NCBI GenBank assembly: GCA_022432975.1
Contig: CM039506.1
Span: 18,384,531 to 18,448,530 of the forward strand
DNA length: 64,000 nucleotides
Direction: 5' to 3'
Origin: Begonia masoniana
Taxonomy: Eukaryota > Streptophyta > Magnoliopsida > Cucurbitales > Begoniaceae
Shown here piece by piece: positions 23,009 to 34,639 of this stretch; positions within the stretch are counted from its first letter, which is position 1; each line of letters opens with the position of its first letter. The notes under the pieces were generated by a model. That model had not been told where the DNA came from, did no database searches, and saw only the letters and a list, made by a program, of their open reading frames with translations. Made by a program: the position numbers and the translations under genes.

Positions 23009-25461
23009 TGTAACACCCGAGATGCGACTAGGTAACCTCCTTAACTGTATTAACGGTCACAAATATTTAATCTTCGCGGTTTAGAATTTTATGACAAGTT
23101 TAATTAATTGAATGTGGGTTTTAAACTAGGTTGAGTGGCAAGATTGTAATAATGGAAGATTGAGATCAGTATTTAAAGAAAAAGGAAAGAATTCAAACCT
23201 CATTTAAACCACTGTAGCCGACACCACCCTTTCCGGCGATTTCTTCTCTCGCAAGTCCTTGCTCACTGCCATCAGTGTCTTCCTCGCCGACGACCGGTTT
23301 CTAGCCGCATTCCTCAACAAATCCGCACCCGAGGTGGAGAAGTTGAAGAGAAGAGGTTCAGACTGCTAAGGAGACCAGGTAAGTGGATGTATTAAGATTT
23401 TCGGCCACTAGGGCCCTACACCGCAAGGATACTAGGAAAAATGATTGAAATGATTGTCTGTTGATTATGACTAGTAGTTTGCCATGATATGAAGTAATTG
23501 AGCAAGAAGATGTTAAGTTACATGATGTTCTACTCGTTTTATAGTATGACATTCCTCTGTGAAATTTGTGTCCATGTATTATGTGCACGTTTATGACTAA
23601 GTCAAGAACATGGGAAAACTAATGAAAGCATGATTAAGCGTAGGACGGGGGAAATGACTGTGATATGTTTACAAGGTTTATGTATGGCTCGCGAATTCTC
23701 CCACTGGTGGAGGCCGAGCAATGTTATGTATGACTCGCGAATTCTCCCACTGGTGGAGGCCGAGCAATGTTATGTATGACTCGCAAATTCTCCCACTGGT
23801 GGAGGCCGAGTTGATGTTAATTACGATAGTTCGCGGATTCTCCCGCCGGTGGAGGCCGAGCTAGTCGCTACTGTGATTGCCCGATTGGCAAATGACTATG
23901 TACCCCTGTCTACCTCCCTCGTTTCTTCCCTTAATACATGCTATGCAAAAGATGAAAAATGAACATGAATGAAGAAAGATTTACGAACTTATGTTTCTTT
24001 TATTTGTACACTCATGTACATCTGTCAGCATGCATCCCTTACTAAGCATTTGGCTTATAGTTAAACCTTATGGTGTCGGTGAAGAATTTACAGGTGAGGA
24101 TACCAAGTTTAATGAAGAAGTTTAAGACTGGTTGCTGGTGCGAGCTCACTGGAGAGGCGATTATGACCCCTGGTTAATGCTCTATGATTTCAGTCATGAT
24201 AATGAATTTGATAGTTTAAGTAGGATGAGTTTATTTTACAATATTGAGTTTTTGAAATTGTCTGGTTGTTCATTGAGTTAGGGGATGATTATGAGGATTA
24301 TTAAATGATCTGTTGTTTAAGTCTTCCGCTTTATATATTCTGGTTGAGTCTATGGATTATACCTGTTGGGTTTATGGATATGAAGTATGGAATTAAGAAA
24401 AAGTCATTATTCCTCCGACGGTATGAGTTGTTTGAAGATTTTGGATTCTACAGCCATACGATGGAAGCCGGATGGATGAATATCTTCCGGCTGATGTCAC
24501 CGGTGGATGGAGTGTATTTCTTCACCGGATGATGTAAATGTTATTTGTCGTCTAGTGACCGGTGGATGAAGTGTATTTTTTCACCGGATGATTTAAATGT
24601 TATTTTGTCGTCTAGTGACCGGTGGATGAAGTGTATTTCTTCACCGGATGATGTAAATGTTATTTTAGTGACCGGTGGATGAAGTGTATTTCTTCACCGG
24701 ATGATGTAAATGTTATGTTGTCGTCTAGTGACCGGTGGATGAAGTGTATTTCTTCACCGGATGATGTAAATGTTATTTTGTCGTCTAGTGACCGGTGGAT
24801 GAAGTGTATTTCTTCACCGGATGATGTAAATATTATTTTGTCGTCTAGTGACCAGTGGATGAAGTGTATTTCTTCACCGGATGATGTAAATGTTATTTTG
24901 TCGTCTAGTGACCGGTGGATGAAGTGTATTTCTTCACCGGATGATGTAAGTGTCATTTTGTCGTTTAGTGACCGAGTGAGCTTTAATGTGTCGTGTGCGT
25001 TGCACGTGCCCACCGGATGATGTATCTTTTCTGGTGATGTTTTAAAGAGTCACGTGTTTGACTCGTGTTCACCGGTGGATGTCCACTACTGGGCAATGTC
25101 AAATTAATCACGTGGGGTACGCGTGATACACCGGATGAGGAGTACCTTATCGAGTGATGCATGCAAGTCCATGCAGCCCGAGCAGATTGACGTCGAGCGA
25201 TCCGAGGGCACTTCTTCTCTGACCGATTAGGTTATGGAAATGATGACTGAGCTTAGTCGCTCGATTCTGTCAACGAATGGGTTGTTAGAATAAAGAAAGA
25301 GTCAAGTTTTAAGTTCTACGTTATATGTTTCAAAAAAAAATAATATACATGAAGAGGTATAATCTAAAGTAAATAGTAAGGATTTATGAATAAGTCTAAA
25401 TGAAATTAAATGTCTTTGAGAAAGTCACGAACTGTGTGACGATTCCTCTTGGGTCGTTACA
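23009..25461 (+). repeat. 3' LTR of element A
   Basis: 2453 bp, TGTAACACCC...GGGTCGTTACA, followed by the duplicated CTTCA. It is longer than the 5' copy mainly because the 60-bp repeat has eight units. All architecture blocks of the 5' LTR are retained. Confidence 0.95.
24499..24971 (+). repeat. 60-bp tandem repeat in 3' LTR of A (8 copies)
   Basis: CCGGTGGATG recurs at 24500, 24559, 24619, 24672, 24732, 24792, 24852 (CCAGTGG) and 24912. One unit (24619-24671) is shortened by an internal deletion. The last units match the 5' LTR units in order, including the CCAGTGG variant, so the extra copies arose at the left side of the tract. Confidence 0.95.
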
Positions 25462-25890
25462 CTTCAAGTTAAAGCCTTGAAGGTTAAATGGATAACTTCG
25501 GTTGTAACAACAAGTCATGTAACAGTCAACCTCATTAGCTTGATACGTTCAATTCTTTTGAAACAAATCGATTAAAGTGAGGTTTTTTTACTTCATCAAA
25601 CGCATTACTAAGTTCTAATTACGCATCCATGAAGCTTATTTGGTCCTCAATACACTTCGTTCTCATCACTTCAAGTTAAAGCCTTGAAGGTGAAGTCGAT
25701 AACTTCGGTTGGAACAACAAGTCATGTAACAGTAACCCTCATTAGCTTGAGACGTTTAGTTCTTTTGGAATAAATAGATTGAAGTGAATGTTCTTTTACT
25801 TCATCAAACGCATTACTAAGTTCTAATTACGCGTCCATGAAGCTTATTGGGTCCTCAATACACTTCGTTCTCATCACTTCAAGTTAAAGC

Positions 25891-27554
25891 CTTTAAGGTG
25901 AAATGGATAACTTAGGTTGTAACAACAAGTCATGTAACAGTCAACCTGATTTGCTTGATACGTTCAGTTCTTTTGGAACAGATCGATTGAAGTGAATGTT
26001 CTTTTACTTCATCAAACGCATTACTAAGTCCTAATTACGCGTCCATGAAGCTTATTGGGTCCCCAATACACTTCGTTCGCATCTATTCAAGTTAAAGACA
26101 TGAAGGTGAAATGGATAACTTCGGTTGTAACAACAAGTCATGTAACAGTCAACCTCATTAGCTTGATACGTTCAGTTGTTTTGGAACAAATCGATTGAAG
26201 TGAAGGTTCTTTTACTTCATCAAACGCATTACTAAGTCCTAATTATGCACCCATGAAGCTTGTTGGGTCCCCAATACACTTCGTTCTCATCACTTCAAGT
26301 TAAAGCCTTAAAGATTAAATGGATAACTTCGGTTGTAACAACAAGTCATGTAACGGTCAACCTTATTAGCTTGATACGTTCAGTTGTTTTGGAACAAATC
26401 GATTGAAGTGAAGGTTCTTTTACTTCATCAAACGCATTACTAAGTCCTAATTACGCGTCCATGAAGCTTATTGGGTCCCCAATACACTTCGTTCTCAACA
26501 CTTCAAGTTAAAGCCTTGAAGGTGAAATGGATAACTTCAGTTGTAACAACAAGTCATGTAACAGTCAACCTCATTAGCTTGATACATACTGTTCTTTTGG
26601 AACAAATCGATTGAAATGAAGGTTCTTTTACTTCATCAAACGCATTACTAAGTCCTAATTACGCGTCCATGAAGCTTATTGGGTCCTCAATACACTTCGT
26701 TCTCATCACTTCAAGTTAAAGCCTTTAAGGTGAAATGGATAACTTAGGTTGTAACAACAAGTCATGTAACAGTCAACCTGATTTGCTTGATACGTTCAGT
26801 TCTTTTGGAACAGATCGATTGAAGTGAATGTTCTTTTACTTCATCAAACGCATTACTAAGTCCTAATTACGCGTCCATGAAGGTTATTGGGTCCCCAATA
26901 CACTTCGTTCTCATCTCTTCAAGTTAAAGCCATGATGGTGAAATGGATAACTTCGGTTGTAACAACAAGTCATGTAACAGTCAACCTCATTAGCTTGATA
27001 CGTTCAGTTGTTTTGGAACAAATCGATTGAAGTAAAGGTTCTTTTACTTCATCAAACGCATTACTAAGTCCTAATTATGCATCCATGAAGCTTGTTGGGT
27101 CCCCAATACACTTCGTTCTTATCACTTCAAGTTAAAGCCTTAAAGGTTAAATGGATAACTTCGGTTGTAACAACAAGTCATGTAACAGTCAACCTCATTA
27201 GCTTGATACGTTCAGTTGTTTTGGAACAAATCGATTGAAGTGAAAGTTCTTTTACTTCATCAAACGCATTACTAAGTCCTAATTACGCGTCCATGAAGCT
27301 TATTGGGTCCCCAATACACTTCGTTCTCAACACTTCAAGTTAAAGCCTTGAAAGTGAAATGGATAACTTCAGTTGTAACAACAAGTCATGTAACAGTCAA
27401 CCTCATTAGCTTGATACGTTCTGTTGTTTTGGAACAAATCGATTGAAGTGAAGGTTCTTTTACTTCATCAAACGCATTACTAATTCCTAATTATGCGTCC
27501 ATGAAGCTTATTGGGTCCTCAATACACTTCGTTCTCATCACTTCAAGTTAAAGC
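25891..27554. repeat. Four-monomer (832-bp) higher-order repeat, two copies
   Basis: Diagnostic variants recur 832 bp apart: CTTTAAGGTGAAATGGATAA at 25891 and 26723, GGAACAGATCG at about 25976 and 26808, TGTTGGGTCCCC near 26260 and 27090, and CTCAACACTTC near 26492 and 27325. The match stops before a third copy. Confidence 0.8.
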
Positions 27555-30500
27555 CTTGAAGGTGAAATGGATAACTTCGGTTGTAACAACAAGTCATGTA
27601 ACAGTCAATCTCATTAGCTTGATACGTTCAGTTCTGTTGGAACAAATCGATTGAAGTGAATGTTCTTTTACTTCATCAAACGCATTACTAAGTCCTAATT
27701 ACGCGTCCATGAAGCTTATTGGGTCCTCAATACACTTCGTTCTTATGACTTCAAGTTAAAGCCTTGAAGGCAAAATTGATAACTTCGGTTGTAACAACAA
27801 GTCATGTAACAGTGAACCTCATTAGCATGATACGTTCAGTTGTTTTGGAACAAATCAATTGAAGTAAAGGTTCTTTTACTTCCTCAAACGCATTACTAAG
27901 TCCTAATTACACGTCCATGAAGCTTATTGGATCGTCGATACACTTCGTTCTCATCAATTCAAGTTAAAGCATAGAAGGTGAAATGGATAACTTCGGTTGT
28001 AACAACAAGTCATGTAACAGTCAACCTGGTTAGCTTGATACGTTCAGTTTTTTTGGAACCAATCGATTGAAGTGATGGTTCTTTTACTTCATCAAACGCA
28101 ATACTAAGTCCTAATTACGCGTCCATGAAGCTTATTGGGTCCTCAATACACTTCTTTCTCATGACTTAAAGTTAAAGCCTTGACGGTGAAATGGATAACT
28201 TCGGTTGTAACAACAAGTCATCTAACAGTCAACCTCATTAGCCTGATACGTTCGAATCTTTTGGAACAAATCGATTGAAGTGACGGTTCATTTACTTCAT
28301 CAAACGCATTACTAAGTTCTAATTACGCATCCATGTAGCTTATTTGGTCCTCAATACACTTCGTTCTCATCACTTCGAGTTAAAGCCTTGAAGGTGAAAT
28401 GGATAACTTCGGTTGGAAAAACAAGTCATGTAACAGTCAACCTCATTAGCTTGATACGTTCAGTTCTTTTAGAACAAATCGATTGAAGTTAAGGTTCTTT
28501 TACTTCATCAAACGAATTAGTAAGTTCTAATTACGTATCCATGAATCTTATTTGGTCCTCAATACACTTCGTTTTTATCACTTCTAGTTAAAGCCTTGAA
28601 TGTGAAATGGATAACTTCGGTTGTAATAACAAGTCATGTAACTGTCAACCTCATTAGATTGATACGTTCAGTTCTTTTGGAACAAATCGATTGAAGTGAA
28701 TGTTCTTTTACTTCATCAAACGCATTGCTAAGTCCTAATTACGCGTCCATGAAGCCTATTGGGTCCTCAATACACTTCGTTCTCATCACTTCAAGATAAA
28801 GCCTTGAAGGTGAAATGGATAACTTCGGTTGTAACAACAAGTCATGTAACAGTCAACCTCATTAGCTTGATACGTTCAGTTCTTTTAGAACAAATCGATT
28901 GAAGTTAAGGTTCTTTTACTTCATCAAACAAATTAGTAAGTTCTAATTACGCATCCATGAAGCTTATTTGGTCCTCAATACACTTCGTTCTCATCACTTT
29001 AAGTTAAAGCCTTGAAGGTGAAATGGATAACTTTGGTTGTAACAACAAGTCATGTAACAGTCAACCTCATTACCTTGATACGTTCAGTTCTTTTGAAACA
29101 AATCGATTGAAGTGAGGGTTCTTTTACTTCATCAAACGCATTAATAAGTCCTAATTATGCGTCCAAGAAGCTTATTGGGTCCTCAATGCACTTCGTTCTC
29201 ATCACTTCAAGTTAAAGCCTTGAAGGTGAAATGGATAACTTCAGTTGTAACAACAAGTCATGTAACAGTCAAACTCATTAGCTTGATACGTTCAGTTCTT
29301 TTGGAACAAATCGATTGAAGAGAAAGTTCTTTTCCTTCATCAAACGAATTACAAAGTTCTAATTACGCATCCATGAAGCTTATTTGGTCATCAATACACT
29401 TCGTTCTCATCACTTCAAGTTAAAGCCTTGAAGGTGAAATGGATAACTTCGGTTGTAACAACAAGTCATGTAACAGTCAACTTCATTAGCTTGATACGTT
29501 CAGTTCTGTTGGAACAAATCGATTGAAGTGAATGTTTTTTTACTTCATCAAACGCATTACTAAGTCCTAATTACAAGTCCATGAAGCTTATTGGGTTCTC
29601 AATACACTTCGTTCTGATCACTTCAAGTTAAAGCCTTGAAGGTGAAATGGATAATTTCGATTGTAAAAACAAGTCATGTAACAGTCAACCTCATTAGCTT
29701 GATACGTTCAGTTGTTTTGGAACAAATCGATTGCAGTGAAGGTGCTTTTACTTCATCAAACGCATTACTAAGTCCTAATTACGCGTCCATGAAGCTTATT
29801 GGGTCCTCAATACACTTCGTTCTCATCACTTCGAGTTAAAGCCTTGAAGGTGAAATGGATAACTTCGGTTGTAACAACAAGTCATGTAACAGTCAACCTC
29901 ATTAGCTTGATACGTTCAATTCTTTTGAAACAAATCGATTGAAGTGAAGGTTCTTTTACTTCATCAAACGCATTACTAAGTCCTAATTACGCGTCCATGA
30001 AGCTTATTGGGTCCTGAATACACTTCGTTCTCTTTACTTCAAGTTAAAGCCTTGAAGGTGAAATGGATAACTTCGGTTGTAACAACAAGTCATCTAACAG
30101 TCAACCTCATTTGCTTGATACGTTCTGTTCTTTTGAAATCAATCGATTGAAGTGAAGGTTCTTTTCCTTCATCAAACGCATTACTAAGTTCTAAATACGC
30201 ATCCATGAAATTTATTTGGTCCTCAATACACTTCGTTCTCATCACTTCAAGTTAAAGCCTTGAAGGTGAAATGGATAACTTCTGTTGTAACAACAAGTCA
30301 TGTAACAGTCAACCTCATTAGCTTGATACGTTCAGTTCTTTTGGAACAAATCTATTGAAGTGAATGTTCTTTTACTTCATCAAACGCATTACTATTTCCT
30401 AATTACGCGTCCATGAAGCTTTTTGGGTCCTCAATACACTTCGTTCTCATCACTTCAAGTTAAAGCCTTGAAGGTGAAATGGATAACTTCGGTTGTAACA

Positions 30501-31009
30501 ACAAGTCATGTAACAGTCAACCTCATTAGCTTGATACGTTCAGTTGTTTTGGAACAAATCCATTGATATGAAGGTTCTTTTACTTCATCAAACGCATTTC
30601 TAAGTCCTAATTACGCGTCCATGAAGCTTATTGGGTCCTCAATACACTTCGTTCTCATCACTTCGAGTTAAAGCCTTGAACGTGAAATGGATAACTTCGG
30701 TTGTAACAACAAGTCATGTAACAGTCAACCTCATTAGCTTGATACGTTCAATTCTTTTGAAACAAATCGATTGAAGCGAAGGTTCTTTTACTTCATCAAA
30801 CGCATTACTAAGTCCTAATTACGCGTCTATGAAGCTTATTGGGTCCTCAATACACTTCGTTCTCATCACTTCAAGTTAAAGCCTTGAAGGTGAAATGGAT
30901 AACTTCCGTTGTAACAACAAGTTATGTAACAGTCAACCTCATTAGCTTGATACGTTCAGTTCTTTTGGAACAAATCGATTGAAGTGAATGTTCTTTTACT
31001 TCTTCAAAC

Positions 31010-31014
31010 GCATT
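31010..31014. other. Left target-site duplication of solo LTR C (GCATT)
   Basis: GCATT precedes TGTAATATCC and is repeated at 33582-33586, after which the monomer continues with ACTAAGTCC. Confidence 0.93.
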
Positions 31015-31400
31015 TGTAATATCCGACTTTTCGGGTTATTAATATTTTAATATAAATGGCATTTTTGTAAATATGTCAAATCAAGCCCGTTTTACAAACA
31101 GAAGGTTTCGTTGGGATCCTAATTATTAATATGGATTTTAAGGAATTTACGAGAATTTCCGGAGTAGTAACGCTTAATTTCGAGTAATTACGTTCTCGTA
31201 ATATAAAGGACGTTTTAGTAAAAATAGTAAACGAGGTCTGATTTGCAAACGGACAGTTCTGTTAGGACCCAAATAATAATTTGGAATTATTGGTGAAATA
31301 AGGAGATTTGGTGAAACCGAATAGTTAGCCGATTAACGAAACGAATGACTAAATGAATATAAAATAGAAGTAAGGGCAAAATGGTAATTTGCCAAATCAA

Positions 31401-31410
31401 TTTTATAAAA
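31401..31410 (+). promoter_or_regulatory. Candidate TATA box of solo LTR C
   Basis: TTTTATAAAA is followed by a pyrimidine-rich leader and, 0.58 kb on, the splice-donor module. It occupies the same relative place as TATA-like motifs in A and B. Confidence 0.45.
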
Positions 31411-31990
31411 ACAACTTAAATCCTCTTCTCCCTCATTTGTTTCTCTCCTCGCGAAGAACCAGAGAGCTTCTGGTTTCTCTCCCTCACGCACGCCGGCGAT
31501 TCTCCCTCAACCGACGCCGATTTCTCCTCCGATCAACGCCGCTGCTTCACATTTTCTTCTCCACTCAACGTTATAGGTAAGATTTCGTAGCTTCGGTATG
31601 TTAGATTTCGATTTCTAAGATTTATGACGATTAGGGCTTTGTTTAGGGTTTTGTTAAAAATGTCGATTAGGCTTCGTAATCGATAGATTTACTGTAAATA
31701 TAGATATAAAAGATGTATGGAACGTTATTGGACGAAATTATAGCGAATTGTGAGAAAAGTCAAAATTGGTGAGATTTAGAGAAAAATTCGTAAATGGTGG
31801 TTTGTGATATCGAGCGTGGATTGTTCGATAAAACGCCTCGATTAGTTAAATTGGAATTTTAGGAAACTCCTTTGGTTAAGGATTTTATTAATTTGGACGT
31901 TATTGGTTCAATTGCATTTTAGTGATAATCGTTGTGAATTGCTATAGGTGCACCCGCTCGCAGACGGAGCTTGCATTCAACGGACATCAG

Positions 31991-32531
31991 GTAAGTCTCC
32001 GCGACTTGTTTGGCCGATTGGCCTACACCATATGATCTTCTGTGGTTCGAGGAAATTGGAGATTATAGATTGAGTTGGGTGAATAGGTTGGGTAGTTAGT
32101 TTTAGTTAAGTGTTATATGTTTATGTTCGTCGTTTGTATGTTTTAATTATGTTTATAGTATTGCACATGTTCACGCATCATGTTTCTGAAAACCACGAAA
32201 AAGGAATTTCTATGCATGTTTTCATGAAAAGGAAAAGGATAATGAAAAGGTATAAATGAATGTAATCTGGTCAAGGAGGTGGCGGTGGTTCAGACATGGC
32301 TGCTTGGGGAGCATGTTTTCCCCCCAATTAGATACGAGGGGCTATCCAATCGCGGGATGTGCCGCTCCTATCTAGTGAGAGTGAGGCCACGGTGATGTCT
32401 CTGTAATGTAATTAAATGAAATGAATAGCGAAAAGGTAGGACGCATGTTTTACAAACTGCATGCATGGCATTCACTTGCATTCACGTAGACTTACTGAGC
32501 CTTAAGCTCACGACTTATGTTTATGGTGTAG
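31991..32531 (+). other. Putative LTR intron, solo LTR C
   Basis: Donor ACATCAGGTAAGTCTCC and acceptor-like TTATGGTGTAGGTGACG, 541 bp apart. The pair of blocks is shared with all other LTRs in the window. Confidence 0.4.
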
Positions 32532-32885
32532 GTGACGTAGATCCAGGTGAGGATGACGTTCCTCCTCCTGATGTCTGAGGCAGTTGATGGATGATGGCCC
32601 GTGGGAGTGCGCTGGGCAGTCGAGGCACGTTTTGACCCGTGGGGGAAGTATGTATAGATGTTGGGATTTTCGTGATGTTTGGGTTGATGTTAAATTGTAT
32701 AGAACATATTAGGATGTTTGGTCTGGTAGTTGATAGGTTTACTTTTGACGTTTCAAATGTTTTGGTAATCGTATTTAAATGTTTTGTTAAGTCTTTTATT
32801 CGAATGTTATAGAAATGTTTTAAATGGTTTTGGGATTGGTTATGGATAGGCTCGATTTTTAGGGCTATCCACGCAGTTGGATTTT

Positions 32886-33043
32886 GCAAAGTCCGACGCG
32901 AGTCGATTGAGTTTAGATTATGTTTTAATCGGTTGAGTGCAGGTTGTGAGTTATGGTGAATTTCGCAAAGTCCGACGCGAGTCGATTGAGTTTAGATTAT
33001 GTTTTAATCGGTTGAGTGCAGGTTGTGAGTTATGGTGATTATT
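32886..33043 (+). repeat. 79-bp tandem duplication in solo LTR C
   Basis: GCAAAGTCCGACGCGAGTCG begins identical units at 32886 and 32965. The two copies look identical or nearly so, indicating a recent duplication. Confidence 0.9.
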
Positions 33044-33181
33044 AGTGAAAGGAAGAAGATGATTTGTTCCCTGGAAATCGGATTCCAGAGAACAAATCGA
33101 TGTGTTTGATGCTGTGAAGTATGAAGTGTTAAAGTCACTGTTATTGAATGAAGGAAGGGAGGGATCGCTGCATAGTGTGCA

Positions 33182-33328
33182 GCGATCGATCTCTGCTGAA
33201 AAAGCAGAGATCGATCGCCGCCCTTGCTTTGTATGCAGCGATCGATCTCTGCTGAAAAGCAGAGATCGATCGCTTGCTGCATGCAAGCATGCAGCGATCG
33301 ATCTCTGCAGTTGGCAGAGATCGATCGC
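33182..33328 (+). repeat. Three tandem CGATCGAT hairpins in solo LTR C
   Basis: Hairpin 1: GCGATCGATCTCTGCT (33182-33197), loop GAAAA, exact complement to 33218. Hairpin 2: the same arm at 33238-33253, loop GAAA, to 33273. Hairpin 3: 15-bp arms 33294-33308 and 33314-33328, loop AGTTG. Between 2 and 3 is a fourth dyad, GCTGCATGC-AA-GCATGCAGC (33276-33295). Confidence 0.95.
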
Positions 33329-34639
33329 CGCCTCCTTTTTGCAGCGAATGGTTCCGATTCTGCCCCTGCTTTATGTTTTATTAAATATTTAAATGTTTTA
33401 AGTTTTATTTAAATTGTTTTAGTTTATGTTTTAAATGATTTACCAAAAAAACTTCGATTCCGGTTTCGGTTTCGATTTCAATTCCGCTTTAACGTTAGGT
33501 TTTAAAGTTATATTGTGAGGATAAAAAAAATAAAAATAAATATAGTACGGGAAATACGGGTACAGTATTAGGGGTGTTACAGCATTACTAAGTCCTACTT
33601 ACGCGTCCATGAAGCTTATTGGGTCCTCAATACACTTCGTTCGAATCACTTCAAGTTAAAGCCTTGAAGGTGAAATGGATAACTTCGGTTGTAACAACAT
33701 GTCATGTAACAGTCAACCTCGTTAGCTTGATACGTTCAGATGTTTTGGAACAAATCGATTGAAGTGAAGGTTCTTTTACTTCATCAAACGCATTACTAAG
33801 TCCTAATTATACGTCCATTAAGATTATTGGGTCCTCAATACACTTCGTTCTCATCACTTTAAGTTAAATCCTTGAAGGTGAAATGGATAACTTCGGTTGT
33901 AACAACAAGTCATGTAACAATCAACCTCATTAGCTTGATACGTTCAATTCTTTTGAAACAAATCGATTGAAGTGAAAGTTCTTTTACTTCATCAAACGCA
34001 TTACTAAGTGCTAATTACTCGTCGATGAAGCTTCTTGGGTCCTCAATACACTTCGTTCTCTTGACTTCAAGTTAAAGCCTTGAAGGTGAAATGGAAAACT
34101 TCGGTTGTAACAACAAGTCATCTAAAAATCAACCTCATTAGCTTGATACGTTCAATTCTTTTGGAACAAATCGATTGAAGTGAATGTTCTTCTACTTCAT
34201 CAAACGCATAACTAAGCCCTAATTACTCGTCGATGAAGCTTATTGGGTCCTCAAAACACTTCGTTCTCTTCACTTCAAGTTAAAGCCTTGAAGGTGAAAT
34301 GGATAACTTCGGTTGTAACAACAAGTCATGTAACAATCAACCTCATTAGCTTGATACGTTCAATTCTTTTGGAACAAATCGATTGAAGTGAATGTTCTTT
34401 TACTTCATCAAACGCATTACTATGTTCTAATTACGCATCCATGAAACTTATTTGGTCCTCAATACACTTCGTTCTCATCACATCAAGTTAAAGCCTTGAA
34501 GGTGAAATGGATAACTTCGGTTGTAACAACAAGTCATGTAACAGTCAAGCTCATTAGCTTGATACGTTCAGTTCTTTTGGAACAAATCGATTGAAGTGAA
34601 TGTTCTTTTACTTCATCAAACGCATTACGAATTCCTAAT

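Larger units (their letters stand above)
9460..25461 (+). mobile_element. Element A: near-complete Ty3/gypsy chromovirus (Tekay-like), with two nested solo LTRs
   Basis: Order: 5' LTR 9460-11745, primer-binding site 11750, leader, gag from 11909, protease, reverse transcriptase, RNase H, integrase, chromodomain-like tail ending 22967, polypurine tract 22993-23008, 3' LTR 23009-25461. It inserted into the satellite with duplication CTTCA. Two antisense solo LTRs (12072-15763 and 16438-19378) account for about 6.6 kb of its 16.0 kb. The two LTRs differ by a handful of substitutions per few hundred bases (about 2-3% by eye), so the insertion is fairly young. The clade is judged from the domain order and the chromodomain after the integrase. 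It is disabled by the insertions and one in-frame TGA. Confidence 0.95.
25462..31014. repeat. Satellite block 2, 208-bp monomer (~27 copies)
   Basis: Resumes exactly where block 1 was split by element A. Monomers are diverged, like 4-9.4 kb. A four-monomer block is duplicated in tandem (period 832 bp, see separate entry). It ends at GCATT, the target duplication of solo LTR C. Confidence 0.96.
31015..33581 (+). mobile_element. Solo LTR C in satellite
   Basis: 2567 bp, TGTAATATCC...GGGGTGTTACA, flanked by GCATT duplications, with no primer-binding site or coding domain. It resembles insert 1 and D in both terminal regions. Seen inside: TTTTATAAAA at 31401 (candidate TATA box), a C/T-rich leader, TCAGGTAAGTC at 31988 followed by GGCCGATTGGCCTACACC, CTTACTGAGC near 32491, TTATGGTGTAGGTGA at 32521-32535, a 79-bp duplication at 32886-33043 and three tandem hairpins at 33182-33328. 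Small open frames overlapping the hairpins are not credible genes. Confidence 0.93.

Noticed and set aside
32521..32889. 122-codon minus-strand frame in solo LTR C, and frames over the hairpins (32951-33412)
   Set aside because: They cross the acceptor-like block, the 79-bp duplication and the inverted repeats; overlapping frames on both strands indicate simple composition, not genes.
33182..33328. Possible CRISPR array from three repeated hairpin units
   Set aside because: Units are self-complementary LTR sequence in a plant retroelement, with no uniform spacers and no cas genes.
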